Source: Cheilinus undulatus
Lineage: Eukaryota; Chordata; Actinopteri; Labriformes; Labridae
Direction of reading: 5' to 3'
Length of the DNA: 64,000 bases
NCBI RefSeq assembly: GCF_018320785.1
Contig: NC_054879.1
Location: forward strand, 46,302,198 to 46,366,197
Shown here: positions 11,907 to 24,000 of the stretch, piece by piece
How positions within the stretch are numbered: position 1 is the stretch's first letter
How the letters are laid out: each line of letters opens with the position of its first letter
Position numbers and translations under genes: made by a program
The notes under the pieces: generated by a model
The model's database searches: none
What the model was told of the DNA's origin: nothing
The model's input: only the letters and a program-made list of their open reading frames with translations

Positions 11907-14900
11907 CTGAAATAACAACAGACAAATTAGAAATCCACAAAAACACTTTAAAAAAAAAAAATGCAACATATTCCCCCATCATAGAGGAGCTACACATCAA
12001 AACCAGAACACTTTGGTACTGGAACATTTAATAAACTAAGCATACTTTTAAAGAAATGCTTTGAGCTCATCTCTTTAAACCTTATAGCATACTGTATCAT
12101 ACAGGGGACGGCACCAAAACAACTGACATTTTTAGAAAGACATGGAAGTGACTGCCCCAGATTAAAAAAATGTATATATATATAAATTTGCATCAGAGCT
12201 TATAAGACCACTCAGTACATGTGCAGACCTATATGGAAGACTAGACTTATTTTGTTTGATGTATTTATAAAAATGACAGCATCTAGGGATGCACGATATT
12301 GGATTTTTGCCGATATATAAAGATTCCTTCAAGCCATACCGATGAAAAACTCCATCTTTTTAACACAGTTTTAGGTTTAAGGATGAAAAATAAACAAACT
12401 TTTTTTCCCTTAAAACACACTTTAACCAATTAAAGCCTGAAAACAAAAATGATAGCCTGAAATTCCTAATTTTTTGGAAATGAAATGTTTATTTCACTTT
12501 CTACTGAAATCTAAAAATCTAAATTATGTGTTTAATACAATTGAGGGCAATTTTACCATTCATCAGATTATATTCAGAAGTTTAATTTCATAAATTTATG
12601 ATCATATTGATTATATAGAGTTATCATAAATGTATGTATCAAATATAGTACAGCCAGCTTTAAGGGGTTAAAGATTAAAGAATGAGAATGAATTAAGAAA
12701 AAGATCTCAACTTACATAGGTCTGTTGTCTCAGCTGAAATCTCCACTAATTTATTAGTATATATGGCCAAATTTTACCGTTGATATACGCTGATATGCAC
12801 GGCCAGAATATCAGATGTAAATATCAGCAAAAATTTTGATATCTGCCGATACTGATATTTGGCTTTTTTGCTAATATCTGGCCGATAATATCGTGCATCC
12901 CTAATGTCGTCCATACAAGTGCAGGATAAGATCAATTTTAGACCCAATAAACTGTGTTACAGATCAAAGCAAAAATAGCTCAGCATTCTGGGTAAAAACA
13001 TAAATTTGCATTCTCGTCTATATATAAAAGATTAAACTATCCTTGTTCTAAGCTGAAAATCCAGCGAGGGCTGATTGCCAATCAGCTTAGCGTAGCATAA
13101 TAACCAGAACAGCTCAATCAGATTTGTCCAAAATGTGCTCAGTAAGTAACAGTTTATACCTTGTTTGATTAAATTATCCCCAAACAAAACTATAAAATCT
13201 CTCCTTGGTCAATTGAGAACGTCATTCTAGTCAGCAGCGAGGATTATTGTGTGGACAAACATGTTAATCTGTTACAGATTAATTTTATCTATATATTTTT
13301 ACGATTTTTGTTCTAGGTGTGTCATCTTCAACTGTTGTATTGTACTATTAAAATTGATTTATCTTTTATAAGTGCACTTGTATAATTTTTTAATTGTGTA
13401 TGTAAGGCGCCACCGGCCTTTTTTGTTGTATATTCATGTTCCGTGGTTAAGTGGCGTCACACGCCAACTTTGACTTGCAGCCAGGAGTTCATTGTGTGCA
13501 TGCGGTTAGTTTTCAGAAGGTGTGGAGCAACAAATAATTTTTTAATAGGGTGTAATTTTGTTGTCATATGCGCGTTTTGATTGTATTGTGTATTTGATCA
13601 TGAACAGTGGATAAACAGAGGCATACCTGTCGCCGGTCCAAATTTGCACCCTTGGCAGGTGAAGCGGAGTAATTGTTTCCATGTTTTTAATGACCATTCA
13701 TACCTTGTTGTCACATTTAAAAGGAATGCAAATTGTGATTTACAGACACTGTTCATTTGATCATTTTAAACTTTGTAACAATGACGATGCCTTTGTATGT
13801 TTTTAGTTTCACAGTGTGCAATAAAAACAAGATTGACACCAGTCGAACTCTAGCGCTGTGTTACTGATGCCGAGGGCAGCTACAGTACGTTATTTTTATT
13901 AATGTATCATCATGTCTGTGTATGTTTTATGTACTTCAGTTCCTTTTTGTGATTAACCCCTTAAAGCCTGTTGTATCATATTTGATACATACTTTTATGT
14001 TACCTCTATCTAATCAATATGACCAATAAATTACTAAAAGAAATTCTGAATACAATCTGATAAATTATAAAAATGCCCTCAAGTGGATGATGAGTTACCA
14101 TAAACACCTAATGTTTCAAATTAGATACAAAAAATATATATGTTCAATTTTATGGAAATTTTTATTTTTTCATTTCAGTAGAAAGTGAAATAAACATTTC
14201 AGTTTGAAAAAATGAGAATTTTCTGGCTGTAATTTGAGTATTCAGGCTTTAAAGGCTTAAATTTAATTCATTTAAAGCTTAATATTCATATCGTTATCTA
14301 TTTGTTATTATCCACATGTTTACCTTTCTTTATTTTTATTTATCTATTGTTAATTTTATCTTATTTAATGTATTTATCTTATTTATGTTTTTTGATGATG
14401 TTAAAACTGTATATGCCATAAGTGAAAAAAAATGATATTTATCTGAAACAAAATCAGTATTATTTTTTAACAGCAGCAGCAAACTTAGTAAGGAAAAAAA
14501 ATATACAAGCCGCCAAGGTTATAATAGTTTTGGGGTTTTTTTTTCATTTGTTTTTATTTTTTTATTTTTTTTGTTTTTACCTTTTGCTTTAGATTTTTGT
14601 TTAGTTTTTCTTAGTTTTAGTGTTAGCTTTTTAGCAATATGAGACTCCTGTCGAGGACCAGACCTTAAAGGGCTCTTCACTTTTCATTTTTTTTAATTCA
14701 ATTTTTATGTTTGTATACGACTGAAGACCTAAAAGTTTACCACTGAGTGAAATCTTCTGCAATCAAATCAGGCCAGTTTACTCTCTCTGGGCCTGAGTGT
14801 TAAAGACCAAAACTAAGGAGATTTTGTCTCTATTTTATTTCATTTTAGTTCGTTTTGTAAGCACAGAATTTAGTTTTAGTTAGTTTTCATGTTTCTCATA

Positions 14901-17806
14901 AAGCTCTATTCAGTTTCAGTTTACTAAAATGATTTTTTACCTTTCAGTCTGAGTTAGTTTTAGTTAACTATAATAACCTTGCAAGCTGCATTTGACTAAC
15001 AAGACATCAGGGTTTAATGGCATTCCCTGATAACACAGGTCTGGAAATGACATGATAAAGCACTATACACTTGACTGATTTTTATCCAAAATATATTATT
15101 GGGTGTTGATGCTTTTATTCAGATTGGAAGATAGAATCCACCGTTGGGGAGGAGAAGAGAGGAAAGAGGCTGCAGCCTGGAGTTGACCCTAGGTTGCCCA
15201 TTTCAGTGACAATAAATAAAATTAACCCGATAACGTCTGTAGCGGCCATTTGTTCTTATCAATTACCAAACAGAACTCTTAACTCTAAATCAAACCGACC
15301 ACTGTGGCCCAGGGATAGTGGATCTTACATAGGATCAAAAATTTCAATGTCCATGTAAAAAATATCGCTTTATAGGCGTTTATTTACAAAGGTGCTCCCA
15401 ACTCATGCCTTCCTGGTAAAAAAAACATTCAGCTTACCTGGTGCCCGCCCATCCTATCCTACCTGCCCATAATATAGACGTCATCTTGTGCCAAACTACC
15501 AAATTTATAAAAAAAAAAGCCCCAATCAATACTTAAATATTCTACACCAGTGGTTCTCAAATGGTGTGTGCCCCGAGACAAGTCTAGGTGTGCCTGGGGA
15601 ATCTGGCTGGACCCCTGAAAAACCCCAGAGAATGGACCCTCCCCAGCTGTGATTTATTGATGAGTATGTGTGTTGATCAGTAGCTTTGGTGCTAGCATCC
15701 TCGCCAACAGTTACCTCATTTGGCGAGCTATTATTGAGTTGAAATCGGTGTTAAAATGATCACTATTCATGCTAATTTTAACCACGTTAACCAAATTTTC
15801 TACCCATTTTGCAACTAATTTTGTCAACTTACACCATTTTTGCTGCTTTTTTTTACAATTTTGCAGCTTTTTAAAAATACATTTGACCCAGTTTTTGCTA
15901 CTTTTTGCCATATTTAACCCATTTTTTCTACCTTTTTGACCATTTTTGCCTACCTTAGCTATTATTTGGATTTTTTTTTTTTGCCAATTTTTTCATAATT
16001 TTTTGCCACGTTTTAGCAACTTTAACCCTTTTTTGCCACTTGTAACCTATTTTGTCACCTTTTTGTCACTTTTAACCCATTTTTGCCATCTTTTTGCTAA
16101 TTTTCACTCACTTTGACTTTGTCTGGCCACTTTTTTTGCCTAATTTTGCCCATTTCTTAATCACTTTTAAACCATTTTTATCACCTTTTTACAACATTTA
16201 ACCCTCTTGGCCACTTGTAACCCATTTTTGTCACCTTTTTGACACTTTCAACATGTTTTGCCACTATTAACCCATTTTTGGGCCCAGTCTGCCAAATGTT
16301 TACCATTTTTGACTTTGTCTTGCCACTTTTTACCCAATTTTGCCATGTTTTATCATCTCTTTAACCAATTTTTTGCCACCTTTCAGGCACCTTGTGTCTG
16401 GGCCCCAGAAACCTCTCCCTTTATCCCCCCTTATGGGCCACCTTGACTGTTAAATTATTTAAAAAGTCTGTTTTGTAATGATATGAATATGGTGTGCCTT
16501 GAGACTTTGGCTTAACCTTAGGTGTGTTGGGCGACAAAAAGTTTGAAAACCACTGCTCTATACGATAACATTAGTGGTATCAGATATAATCCTTAAGTTC
16601 TCCCCAAACATATAACTAAAAGTAAAATTATCAAATGAAATAATGTGAATAGCTCTAACAAGTTTTAAATACTAATAATTTCTATTGTTATATCAGTGTG
16701 CTTTCAGTACTTACCTGTGCAGGTGTGTCTGTTTCATTTATCGGCTGTCCATCAAACCTAAACCTTATCTGACGAATCGACAATCCCTTTAAAAAACAGA
16801 AATACCGTTAAGAGATGTTAGCCATCAGCCATACACTGTACAGCATCCATGTATGCATATGTGGAGGATTTTTCAAAGAACTTACCTGTCTTTCGCAGTA
16901 TGCCTTCATGAGTTTGCTTAGAGGAGTATGCCTTTTGATTTTGAACTGTACTACTGACCCATCCTGACCAGCTACCTTCAGATTAATGTGGTCATTCTCC
17001 GTCTTCACTCCTTCCTGCAACAGAAGAAGGATGAGAGGATGAGGAACACAAGCGATGCCTGACTGGTACCATCATAAACATTTTACGAGGAAAACAGGAG
17101 AATGGGAATCTAATGGAGATGCATTTATTTAATATTAATATAAAGGGCAGGAAGCCTTCCTGTTAAACATCTGCCTTTATCACCAGCAACCCCAGACAGA
17201 GCAGATCTGATCTGAGATTGATGTGAACACCGGGATACAGACACATTCAAATCTACAACAAAAGCTAACGGAGCGGCATGTCAGCTTTGTTTACATGATC
17301 ATCCTGTTCTACGAGCCTGATTTTCACCATCAACACACTCTTCTCACACACATACACCAACGGGAGCTACTTCTTAGGGCTCTTTCCTTGGTTAGCATAG
17401 CATGCTAGCCCGTGTTCAAACTGGCGCAGAAAGCCACAATGGCGCAAATGAAAAGAGGAAAAAAAACACAAATCATTCATTTCCCTGGCAGCGTCTGCCA
17501 CCGTCGATGGCACACAGGTCAACTTTACGGCAAAGCTTTAAGTAAAAATGGTGGATGCTGATGTTAGCGGGGCACTGTTGACACAAAACTCTGCGCCTAA
17601 AGCCAAAATATCCGCAAATTTATCCACCTTTGTTTTCTCCGTCGACCCGCTCAAATGCGGTATCTGTAGCCTGGAAGCGGGGCTAGCTTAGCAGCGTGTG
17701 CTAACGTTAACTTGCAATTGACATTACCGGCCGCTTACGGCAAATGCTACCGACGAGTTCCTTCGAAATAAACCGCAGTACTGACCTTTGGCTTCTCCTC
17801 AGACAT
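11841..17806 (-). CDS. sumo3: SUMO-2/3 type small ubiquitin-like modifier, complete 4-exon gene
   Basis: Coding exons are 17786-17806, 16886-17014, 16715-16786 and 11841-11906 on the minus strand (21+129+72+66 nt; 95 residues plus stop). All introns are phase 0 with GT-AG borders. The protein starts MSEEKPKEGVKTEN, carries the SUMO beta-grasp fold ([20 protein letters not shown]) and ends DVFQQQTGG followed by ACS. The di-glycine is the conjugation site: SENP proteases remove the three-residue tail, and the E1 SAE1/UBA2 and E2 UBC9 then attach the modifier to lysines of mainly nuclear proteins. Lys11 lies in VKTE, the SUMO-2/3 chain-forming consensus, which SUMO-1 lacks. Human SUMO2 and SUMO3 are close in the core and differ mainly in the tail. 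The SUMO3 name rests on the pttg1ip neighbour, as in human 21q22.3. Identification as SUMO-2/3 is very sure; the paralogue letter is not. Confidence 0.95.
12294..12903. mobile_element. hAT-like element with TAGGGATGCACGATA ends
   Basis: The ends TAGGGATGCACGATATTGG and its inverted counterpart at 12884-12903 fit the GGGATGCACGATA hAT type. The 8-bp flanks match poorly. It lies in sumo3 intron 3 and hosts the TTAA MITE at 12434-12659. Confidence 0.65.
12434..12659 (-). mobile_element. TTAA-target MITE, AGCCTG family
   Basis: It is flanked by TTAA on both sides (12430-12433, 12660-12663), with ends AGCCTG and CAGCCAGCT. Its body is the reverse complement of 13965-14248. Confidence 0.65.
13401..13884 (+). 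mobile_element. Solo-LTR-like insertion
   Basis: It begins TGTAAGGCGCC and ends GGCAGCTACA (TGTA...TACA borders), carries AATAAA near 13820, and is absent from the paralogous block at 19.7-20.5 kb. Only about 3 bp (GTA) of flank repeat is visible, so class assignment is tentative. Confidence 0.45.
13965..14248 (+). mobile_element. TTAA-target MITE, AGCCTG family
   Basis: It is flanked by TTAA at 13961-13964 and 14249-14252, with ends AGCCTGTTG and TTCAGGCT. It contains the palindrome GTATCATATTTGATAC. It is shared with block B, so it predates that duplication. Confidence 0.65.
14514..14981. mobile_element. hAT-like MITE with CAAGGTTATAATAG ends
   Basis: The inverted ends are CAAGGTTATAATAG and CTATAATAACCTTG. 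The 8-bp flanks CAAGCCGC and CAAGCTGC match at 7 of 8. The interior is rich in TTTAGTTTT. Confidence 0.75.
15548..16555. mobile_element. hAT element (CAGTGGTTCTCAAAT ends)
   Basis: It starts CAGTGGTTCTCAAATGGTG and ends AGTTTGAAAACCACTG. The flanks TTCTACAC and CTCTATAC agree at 6 of 8. The interior is a TTTTGCCACTTTTAACCCA array. It lies in sumo3 intron 3, about 160 bp from exon 3. Confidence 0.75.
16715..16786 (-). CDS. sumo3: sumo3 exon 3
   Basis: The exon has 24 codons, from [13 protein letters not shown] to ETDTPAQ. The acceptor is TTTAAAG|GG and the donor CAG|GTAAGT. It covers the central strands and the loop bearing the conserved FDGQPI motif. Confidence 0.94.
16886..17014 (-). CDS. 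sumo3: sumo3 exon 2
   Basis: The exon has 43 codons, from EGVKTEN to AYCERQ. The acceptor is TTGCAG|GAAGG and the donor CAG|GTAAG. It holds the VKTE sumoylation site and the first half of the ubiquitin-like fold. Confidence 0.95.
17786..17806 (-). CDS. sumo3: sumo3 exon 1 (coding part)
   Basis: The exon encodes MSEEKPK. The ATG is at 17804-17806 and the donor reads AAG|GTCAGT. The next codon (E of EGVK) is complete in exon 2. Confidence 0.93.
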
Positions 17807-18060
17807 TGTGCTGTTTTCCCCGGGGATTTTATTTTAACGTGGAGACAAACCGTTAACTCTGAAGCGGGTTATCTGCTCCTCCGGCTCTTTCGTTTGCACC
17901 AAGAGGCGCGCGCACTTAAATTTAAAATGTAATTCGACCAAAGCGGTCACGTGTTCCACATTTTCTCGGGGCCGCGGATATGTGAACGCGCAAGCTAATT
18001 TGCGCGTGTCCGAGAGGCACATACACATTAGCGGCCTAATGCAAATCAGCCCTTTACTAC
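17807..18060 (-). promoter_or_regulatory. sumo3 promoter / 5' UTR region with E-box
   Basis: This is the region directly upstream of the sumo3 ATG. It contains a perfect E-box CACGTG in TCACGTG context at 17948-17953 (USF/MYC type, about 140 bp upstream), a local run of CpG (GGCGCGCGC near 17905) and an octamer-like ATGCAAAT near 18040. The start site is not visible; the role is inferred from position. Confidence 0.4.
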
Positions 18061-18527
18061 AGGCCGGGAGGCAGACGACAATATTAAATAAACCTAGACG
18101 GAAAATAACGACTACAGACAGAAATATATGTACAAGAAATGTGACTGTACGATTAATCCAAGCCATTATTTACCTGGCAAAGACAGCAACAGAACAATAA
18201 AGATGCCTCATTTATGTGATAAAATCTGATTCAAACTAAAAAGGACTGTGGCCAAATAAGCATTGTAAAATCCCCCCAAATACCTCCCTTCTTATAGTTT
18301 AATTTCAGATGTCATGGGTCTACTCAGCAGTTTAAAATCTTTATGATTCTATTTTTCTCTCTTGCAAAATTATTCAAGGTACCAGCAACTGAACAGATAT
18401 TCTTAGAAACTACAGCTCATTAATATTAATAAAATGTGTTTAGAATGAGTTGCTGCATTTGTCAAATACTGACTAAGACACTGGAAGCAGGTCAGGTACA
18501 ACTATGAGGGCAACCCACGGATTAACT

Positions 18528-19402
18528 CACAGGTGTCAAACTCATGGCCCGGGGGCCAAATCCGGCCCGTGGAACAGTTAAATCCGGCCCGCAAGATGAT
18601 CTGATGTTTCTGTTCTAACTGGCCCATCAGTCTGAGGTCTGCAGATTTCCTCAAGTACAAAATGTGAACTTATCCTGATGACTTAAGATATCCTTGTTAA
18701 GTCACAAAATCTGAAAAAATAAGGAGTAAAAATATTTAGATAAGAAGTCAGAAATGTGGGAAATAAAATAAATTTGTGTTTTAGTTTCACATTTTCAATT
18801 GTGCATCTCACAATTAGGACTCAAACTTAGAATTTTGACTTTCTATTTCATACTTTGACCATTTCAACTCATAATTTTGACTTCTCATATACTATTTTGA
18901 GCTTTAAGATTCATAATACTAATTTTTAAATGATATTTTGACTTTTTTAAACAATTTTGTATTTTATCTCATATTTTCAACTCCAAACTTTGACTTCATA
19001 ATCCCATAGTTTGACCTTTCAGACTCACAATTTAAAATTTTTGAATCATATTTTGACTTTTAATTTCATGATTACAAATTTTATTTTGAATTTTGACCTT
19101 TTAAACTCATGATTTTGATTTTTTTTTTAAATATATTTGAAACCTTATTTTTCAATTTCCTGTTTTGACCTTTTAGAACAAATACATTTACTTTTCTCAG
19201 ATTGTGAGCTTTTAAACTTCTCTTTTTAACTTTTTAAATGTCAAAATCATTTATCATCAGTGCTAAGGTTTTTTTTATACATGTATTTTATTACCTGCGA
19301 AACAAGGTTGACAGTTTATGGTTAAAAAGGTGACCGTTAGGCCCTCAGGGTAGTCCTGAATCCAGAATCCAGTCTCTGCTGTGATTGAGTTTGACACCCC
19401 TG
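18528..19402 (+). mobile_element. hAT element, GTGTCAAACTC family
   Basis: The ends are CACAGGTGTCAAACTC and GAGTTTGACACCCCTG. There is an exact 8-bp duplication GATTAACT at 18520-18527 and 19403-19410. The interior array is CATATTTTGACTTTTAAACT-like. It lies between sumo3 and pttg1ip. Confidence 0.88.
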
Positions 19403-19703
19403 GATTAACTCAATTTCCAGCTGGGATTTTTTGTTCCAATTATGCAACTCTTTTCTTAGTGCTGAATATATTTTTGTCCTTTTCAATTTGAAAAAAAAAA
19501 AAAAAGTAAAATCAGCTTAGTGTTTTATGAAAGACCCCATATTTTTAATTTTTATTTAACATTTGAGTGGACAGGAAAATAGGTCAAATAGAATTAAAAT
19601 GACACATTTAAGCTAGAATTTTTATTTTTTTCTAAAGGGACCACTGACACTCAACACTGATTGCAAAAGACATCAGTTTAGATGACATATTTGTCTTGTG
19701 TCC

Positions 19704-20480
19704 GTTTAATTTTATCTATATATGTTTACTATTTTGTTCTAGGTGTGTCATCTTCAACTATTTAATGAACTTAAAACTGGTTTACCTTTCATAAGTGCAC
19801 TTGTATAATTTTGTAATTGTGTACATTCTTTTTATTAACGTATCATCATGTCTGTGTATGTTTTATGTATTTCAGTTCCTTTTTGTAATTAACCCCTTAA
19901 AGCCTGTTGTATCATATTTGATAGATGCTTTTATGTTACCTCTATCTAATCAATATGATCAATAAATTACTAAAAAAAAAAAAAAAAATTCTGAATACAA
20001 TCTGATAAATTATAAAAATGCCCTAAAGTGGATTATCAGTTACCAAAAACACCTAATGTATCAAATGAGATACAAAAAATATTTATGTTAAATTTGACCA
20101 AAATTTTGATTTTGGTGGGGATTTGAGTTGAAAGTGAAATAAACATTTCAGGTCCAAAAAAATAATAATTTTTGGCTATAATTTGTGTATTCAGGCTTTA
20201 AAGACTTAAATTTAATTCATTAAATGCTTAATATTCATATTATTATCCATTTGTTATTATCCATATGTTTAACTTTCTTTATTTTTATTTATTTATTGTT
20301 AATTTTATCTTATTTAATGTATTTTTTAAATTTTTTTTAACATGCTAAAACTGTATATGCCATCAGTGAATTTTATTTGTATATTTTGCAATTGCTTATA
20401 AAACAATCTTTTCAAAAAAAGACACATTTATCTGAAAAAAAAATCAGTATTATTTTTAACATCAGCAGCAAACTTAGTTT
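19704..20480. repeat. Paralogous block B (intergenic copy)
   Basis: See 13270-14490. This copy lacks the LTR-like insertion, giving an empty site, and keeps the TTAA MITE at 19901-20197. Confidence 0.75.
19901..20197 (+). mobile_element. TTAA-target MITE, AGCCTG family
   Basis: It has TTAA at 19897-19900 and 20198-20201. The body is collinear with 13965-14248. Confidence 0.65.
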
Positions 20481-21037
20481 GGTTAAAATATGTCCGTCAT
20501 ACACAAAAAGAAAAAAATCAGATTCTGATATTTATCAGCAGATAATTTAACAAATAACCTTCAGAATGTGGCACGATATGAAAAGCAAATTTAGAAAAAC
20601 ATTTTAGACACAAACAGCATATTATTACACAATTACAATGCTACTTAAAGGTAAAGCACCACAAGCACTGATCTGCCCGCAAGTTGTAAGAATCACAACA
20701 CCACATTTTGTAGTATTATAAATAAAAGCCCTTCTATAAAAATAGAAGTTCACTGAAAAAGGTTTCCATAAATCATTTACAATTACACTACAGAGTAATA
20801 TAGCGTAATGCGGAGCTTTTGCATGTAAACACATAAACATTAGGTGCAGTAATTGGGTAAACATCTTGCAGACGGAGTGTTTCTTGGCTATTTTGGTTTA
20901 CTTCTTTCACAAACATTGGCTCTGAAATCAGATAATCACAGTTTGTCACATGCTACACATGGATCCCACTATTACTGGCAGAAGTCAGAAAATCTAAAGC
21001 CGTTTATTTTTTAAAGGAACCATCTCCAGGATTCTTC

Positions 21038-21081
21038 TTAATGATCGTCCATACGGGAGTATGGGTTTTCCTTTGCCAGAC
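21038..21081 (-). CDS. pttg1ip: pttg1ip exon 7 (C-terminus, stop)
   Basis: The exon encodes GLAKENPYSRMDDH and TAA (stop at 21038-21040). The acceptor is TTTACAG|GT. The ENPY tyrosine signal is preserved. AATAAA signals occur from 21003-21008 leftward, so the 3' UTR limit is not clear; unique sequence continues to about 20600. Confidence 0.92.
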
Positions 21082-24000
21082 CTGTAAAGAAAAACAGCAG
21101 AGAGCGTTTGAAATTAGAGACAATTTCATTTCCCTGCCTTCCAAAAATCCTTAGTGTTAAAAAATGTTTAAAAAATAGTACATTTGTGCAAGCTTGATGC
21201 TATACAGTATTTATCCATTAGATGGCACCACTCAGTCAAAACAAAGCACTCTCTTCTCTCACTGTTGACATTTTAATTGAATTGTGTCTTTTCCCCTGTT
21301 TCAATCGCTTTTATGTCAACAAACTGCATTTTTTATTGTTTAAATTACTCAAAGCACACAATCAAAAATGTGTCTCACCGTATTTGTGTCTGATTTCATC
21401 GTGCCTCAGCTGCATTTCTGTTCTCCTGTTAGGCAGAAAGCAAAGACAGACTGTTAGACAACAGAGAACACCGGTAGTGTGTTTGTATCCTTAGTACAAG
21501 TGAGCTGATGTTAAGATCTGATGAAAATATGCAAAAAATCCTATCATAACATGTCAACTACCGGTTTAAAATAAAGCAATACAAACTAAAGTTATGAATG
21601 AGTAAATAAAAATATCTTGCACAAATTGTCCAGCCCTAAGCATTCATAACAAGTCTCAAAACAAAAAAGGAAAAAGACAAAAATGTTCATTAAAATGCAC
21701 AATGATGGCCATAAATCAGGGGTCATCAAGAACATTTGCACAAGGGCCAGATTTAGTCTCAACAGAAACTCTGGGGGGGCCGGATTTTCAAATACAGAAA
21801 AATTGAATTCACATTTTGGTCTGATCGAAATATTATTGCAGTAGTTTTTGTATTTTCCTTGAAACTACAGGACATTTTTAGTCATTATCAGTGAGATCTA
21901 TCCCTGTTATCTATAATGCAGCAGGCCACAAGGAGACAGGCTTAACAACAGGATTGGCCAGACCCCTGAAAATCCCAGAGATTGGGCCCTCCCTAATTGT
22001 CATTCAGCACCAATATTAACCCATTTTGACACTATTAACCCCTTTTTGGTAGTTTTTGCCTCTTTAACCCAATTTTGGATTTTGGATTTTAATCCCTTTT
22101 AAACCACGTTTCCTGCATGTTTTATCCCCTTTGTGCCACTCTTTTATCCAATTTTCCCACTTTTCTTCTATTTTTGCCACTTTTAACCCCTTTTATTACA
22201 TTTTTTCAACAATTTTTGCAACTTTAAAACCATTTTTTCCCACTTTTAACCCATTGTTGATACTTTTTGCCCCTTTTTGCTTCATTAACCCAATTTTTTA
22301 AGATTTTAACCCCCTTTAAACCACTTTTTCTGTATGTTTTATCCCCCTTATGCCACTCTATTATCAATTTTTGCCACTTTTCTTCCATTTTTGCCACTTT
22401 TTAACCCCTATTTTTTTGTCATTTGTAACTAATTTTTGCCCCTTTTTCCTCCCTTACCATTTTTTCACACATTTGAACCTTTTTTCACAACTTTTTTTCT
22501 GCCAATTTTTGCAACACTTCTGCCAACCTTAACCATTTTTTAAATATCGACTAATTTTGACAGTAAATTTCTGTAGAAACAGATAAAATGGTTAATCATT
22601 CTAAAACTATTTCAATGTTGATTGGGATGGATTTGACAGTTCCAGACATTTAAAGCAAAACGATACTCTTAAGATCTTCTTTCCTCCTTTTCTGAATTTA
22701 ATGATCTTTCGGGGGCTGGACGGGAAGCTTTGGGGGGCCGGATGTGGCCCCCGGCCCGCCAGTTGATGATCAGTGCCATAAATGTTGTGTTAAAATGCAA
22801 CTTAAAATGTATTTATTTCTCTGATTTCTAAATAAAATACATAATGGTTTGATTTTTTTCAAAGATTTTGTTTGTGCCAACTTCATACCAGGTCCATATC
22901 AGTGAAAAGTGTAGGCTAAATGCCTTCTAATTTTGTTCACTGTTCATTTTGGATTGACAGAGTCATAAGACTCAGTACTCTCCATCTGTCCATGCCACTG
23001 ACCTCTCTTTCTGTCGGGCCTTTCTTGCACGATTCTGCCGCTCCACCTTGGCATCTTCTCTCTTGTTTCTGTAAAATGAGAATATGTAACCAGACAAGAT
23101 ATTTATCATGGTGATGTTTTTGTTGCAATACAGGAAAATCAGCATTTAGGCTTTGCTACAACTGTGACAGTTAATCAGACCAAAAAATAACCCAACAATC
23201 ATTAACAAATGTACTCATTTATAGGCTGCAGCATGTCCTCACAAAAAAAGCAAAGCTATTTAGAGAGTTAACAACAGTTACAAAGTCAGACAGGCTTTGG
23301 AGATGGCGGTATCAGCCGAGCCCTGCAGAAAAACAGCCCATTGTGCTCCTCTGTCCTCCATGTTGAACCAGATTTCACAGTTAGAGCTCCATGTGGCGAT
23401 GCTTACCCGACCCTCTCACACTTGCAGCAGCAGATGATGCAAACAAAAATGGCGATGATAATGATACCGGCCAGCACTGACATGGTGATGATCAAAATCT
23501 GGAAGTTTACTGCAAATCAAAGGCAGACACACACAATAAATATATATGATTAAAATATGGACATCATCATGATAAAGATGTTTACAAGAGAAACGATAAT
23601 GTTTAACAGACAAAAGGTACATAAACAGAGCAATGATAGTATTACTTTATTGCATTTATTTTTTACTTATTGCCATTTTATTATCAGATTCCCTGCTCTT
23701 GCTTTTTGTGTAAATGGACCATCTGAAACTTAACACTTGGTCATACTTAATAAAATCTGTAAATATTCATTTTAAGAGTACAATTACTTGTTTATAGGAG
23801 AAAATCAGCAAGTCACCCCTAATAAGAGGCAATATAAGGGGGAACTGGTTGCCTAAGATTTAAGTTCTTGTGAGAAAATTTGTCACTGATTGTAAAAGAT
23901 TTAAGACACTGGTTATATGAGGTCTGAGACACTGGATATATGAGATCTAAGACCATATATATGTGGACTAAGACACTGGTTATATGAGGTCTGAGACACT

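Larger units (their letters stand above)
13270..14490. repeat. Paralogous block A (copy in sumo3 intron 3)
   Basis: It is collinear with 19704-20480. Shared landmarks include GTTCTAGGTGTGTCATCTTC, TAAGTGCACTTGTATAATTT, the AGCCTG MITE and AGCAAACTTAGT. It differs by the LTR-like insertion 13401-13884. Confidence 0.75.
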
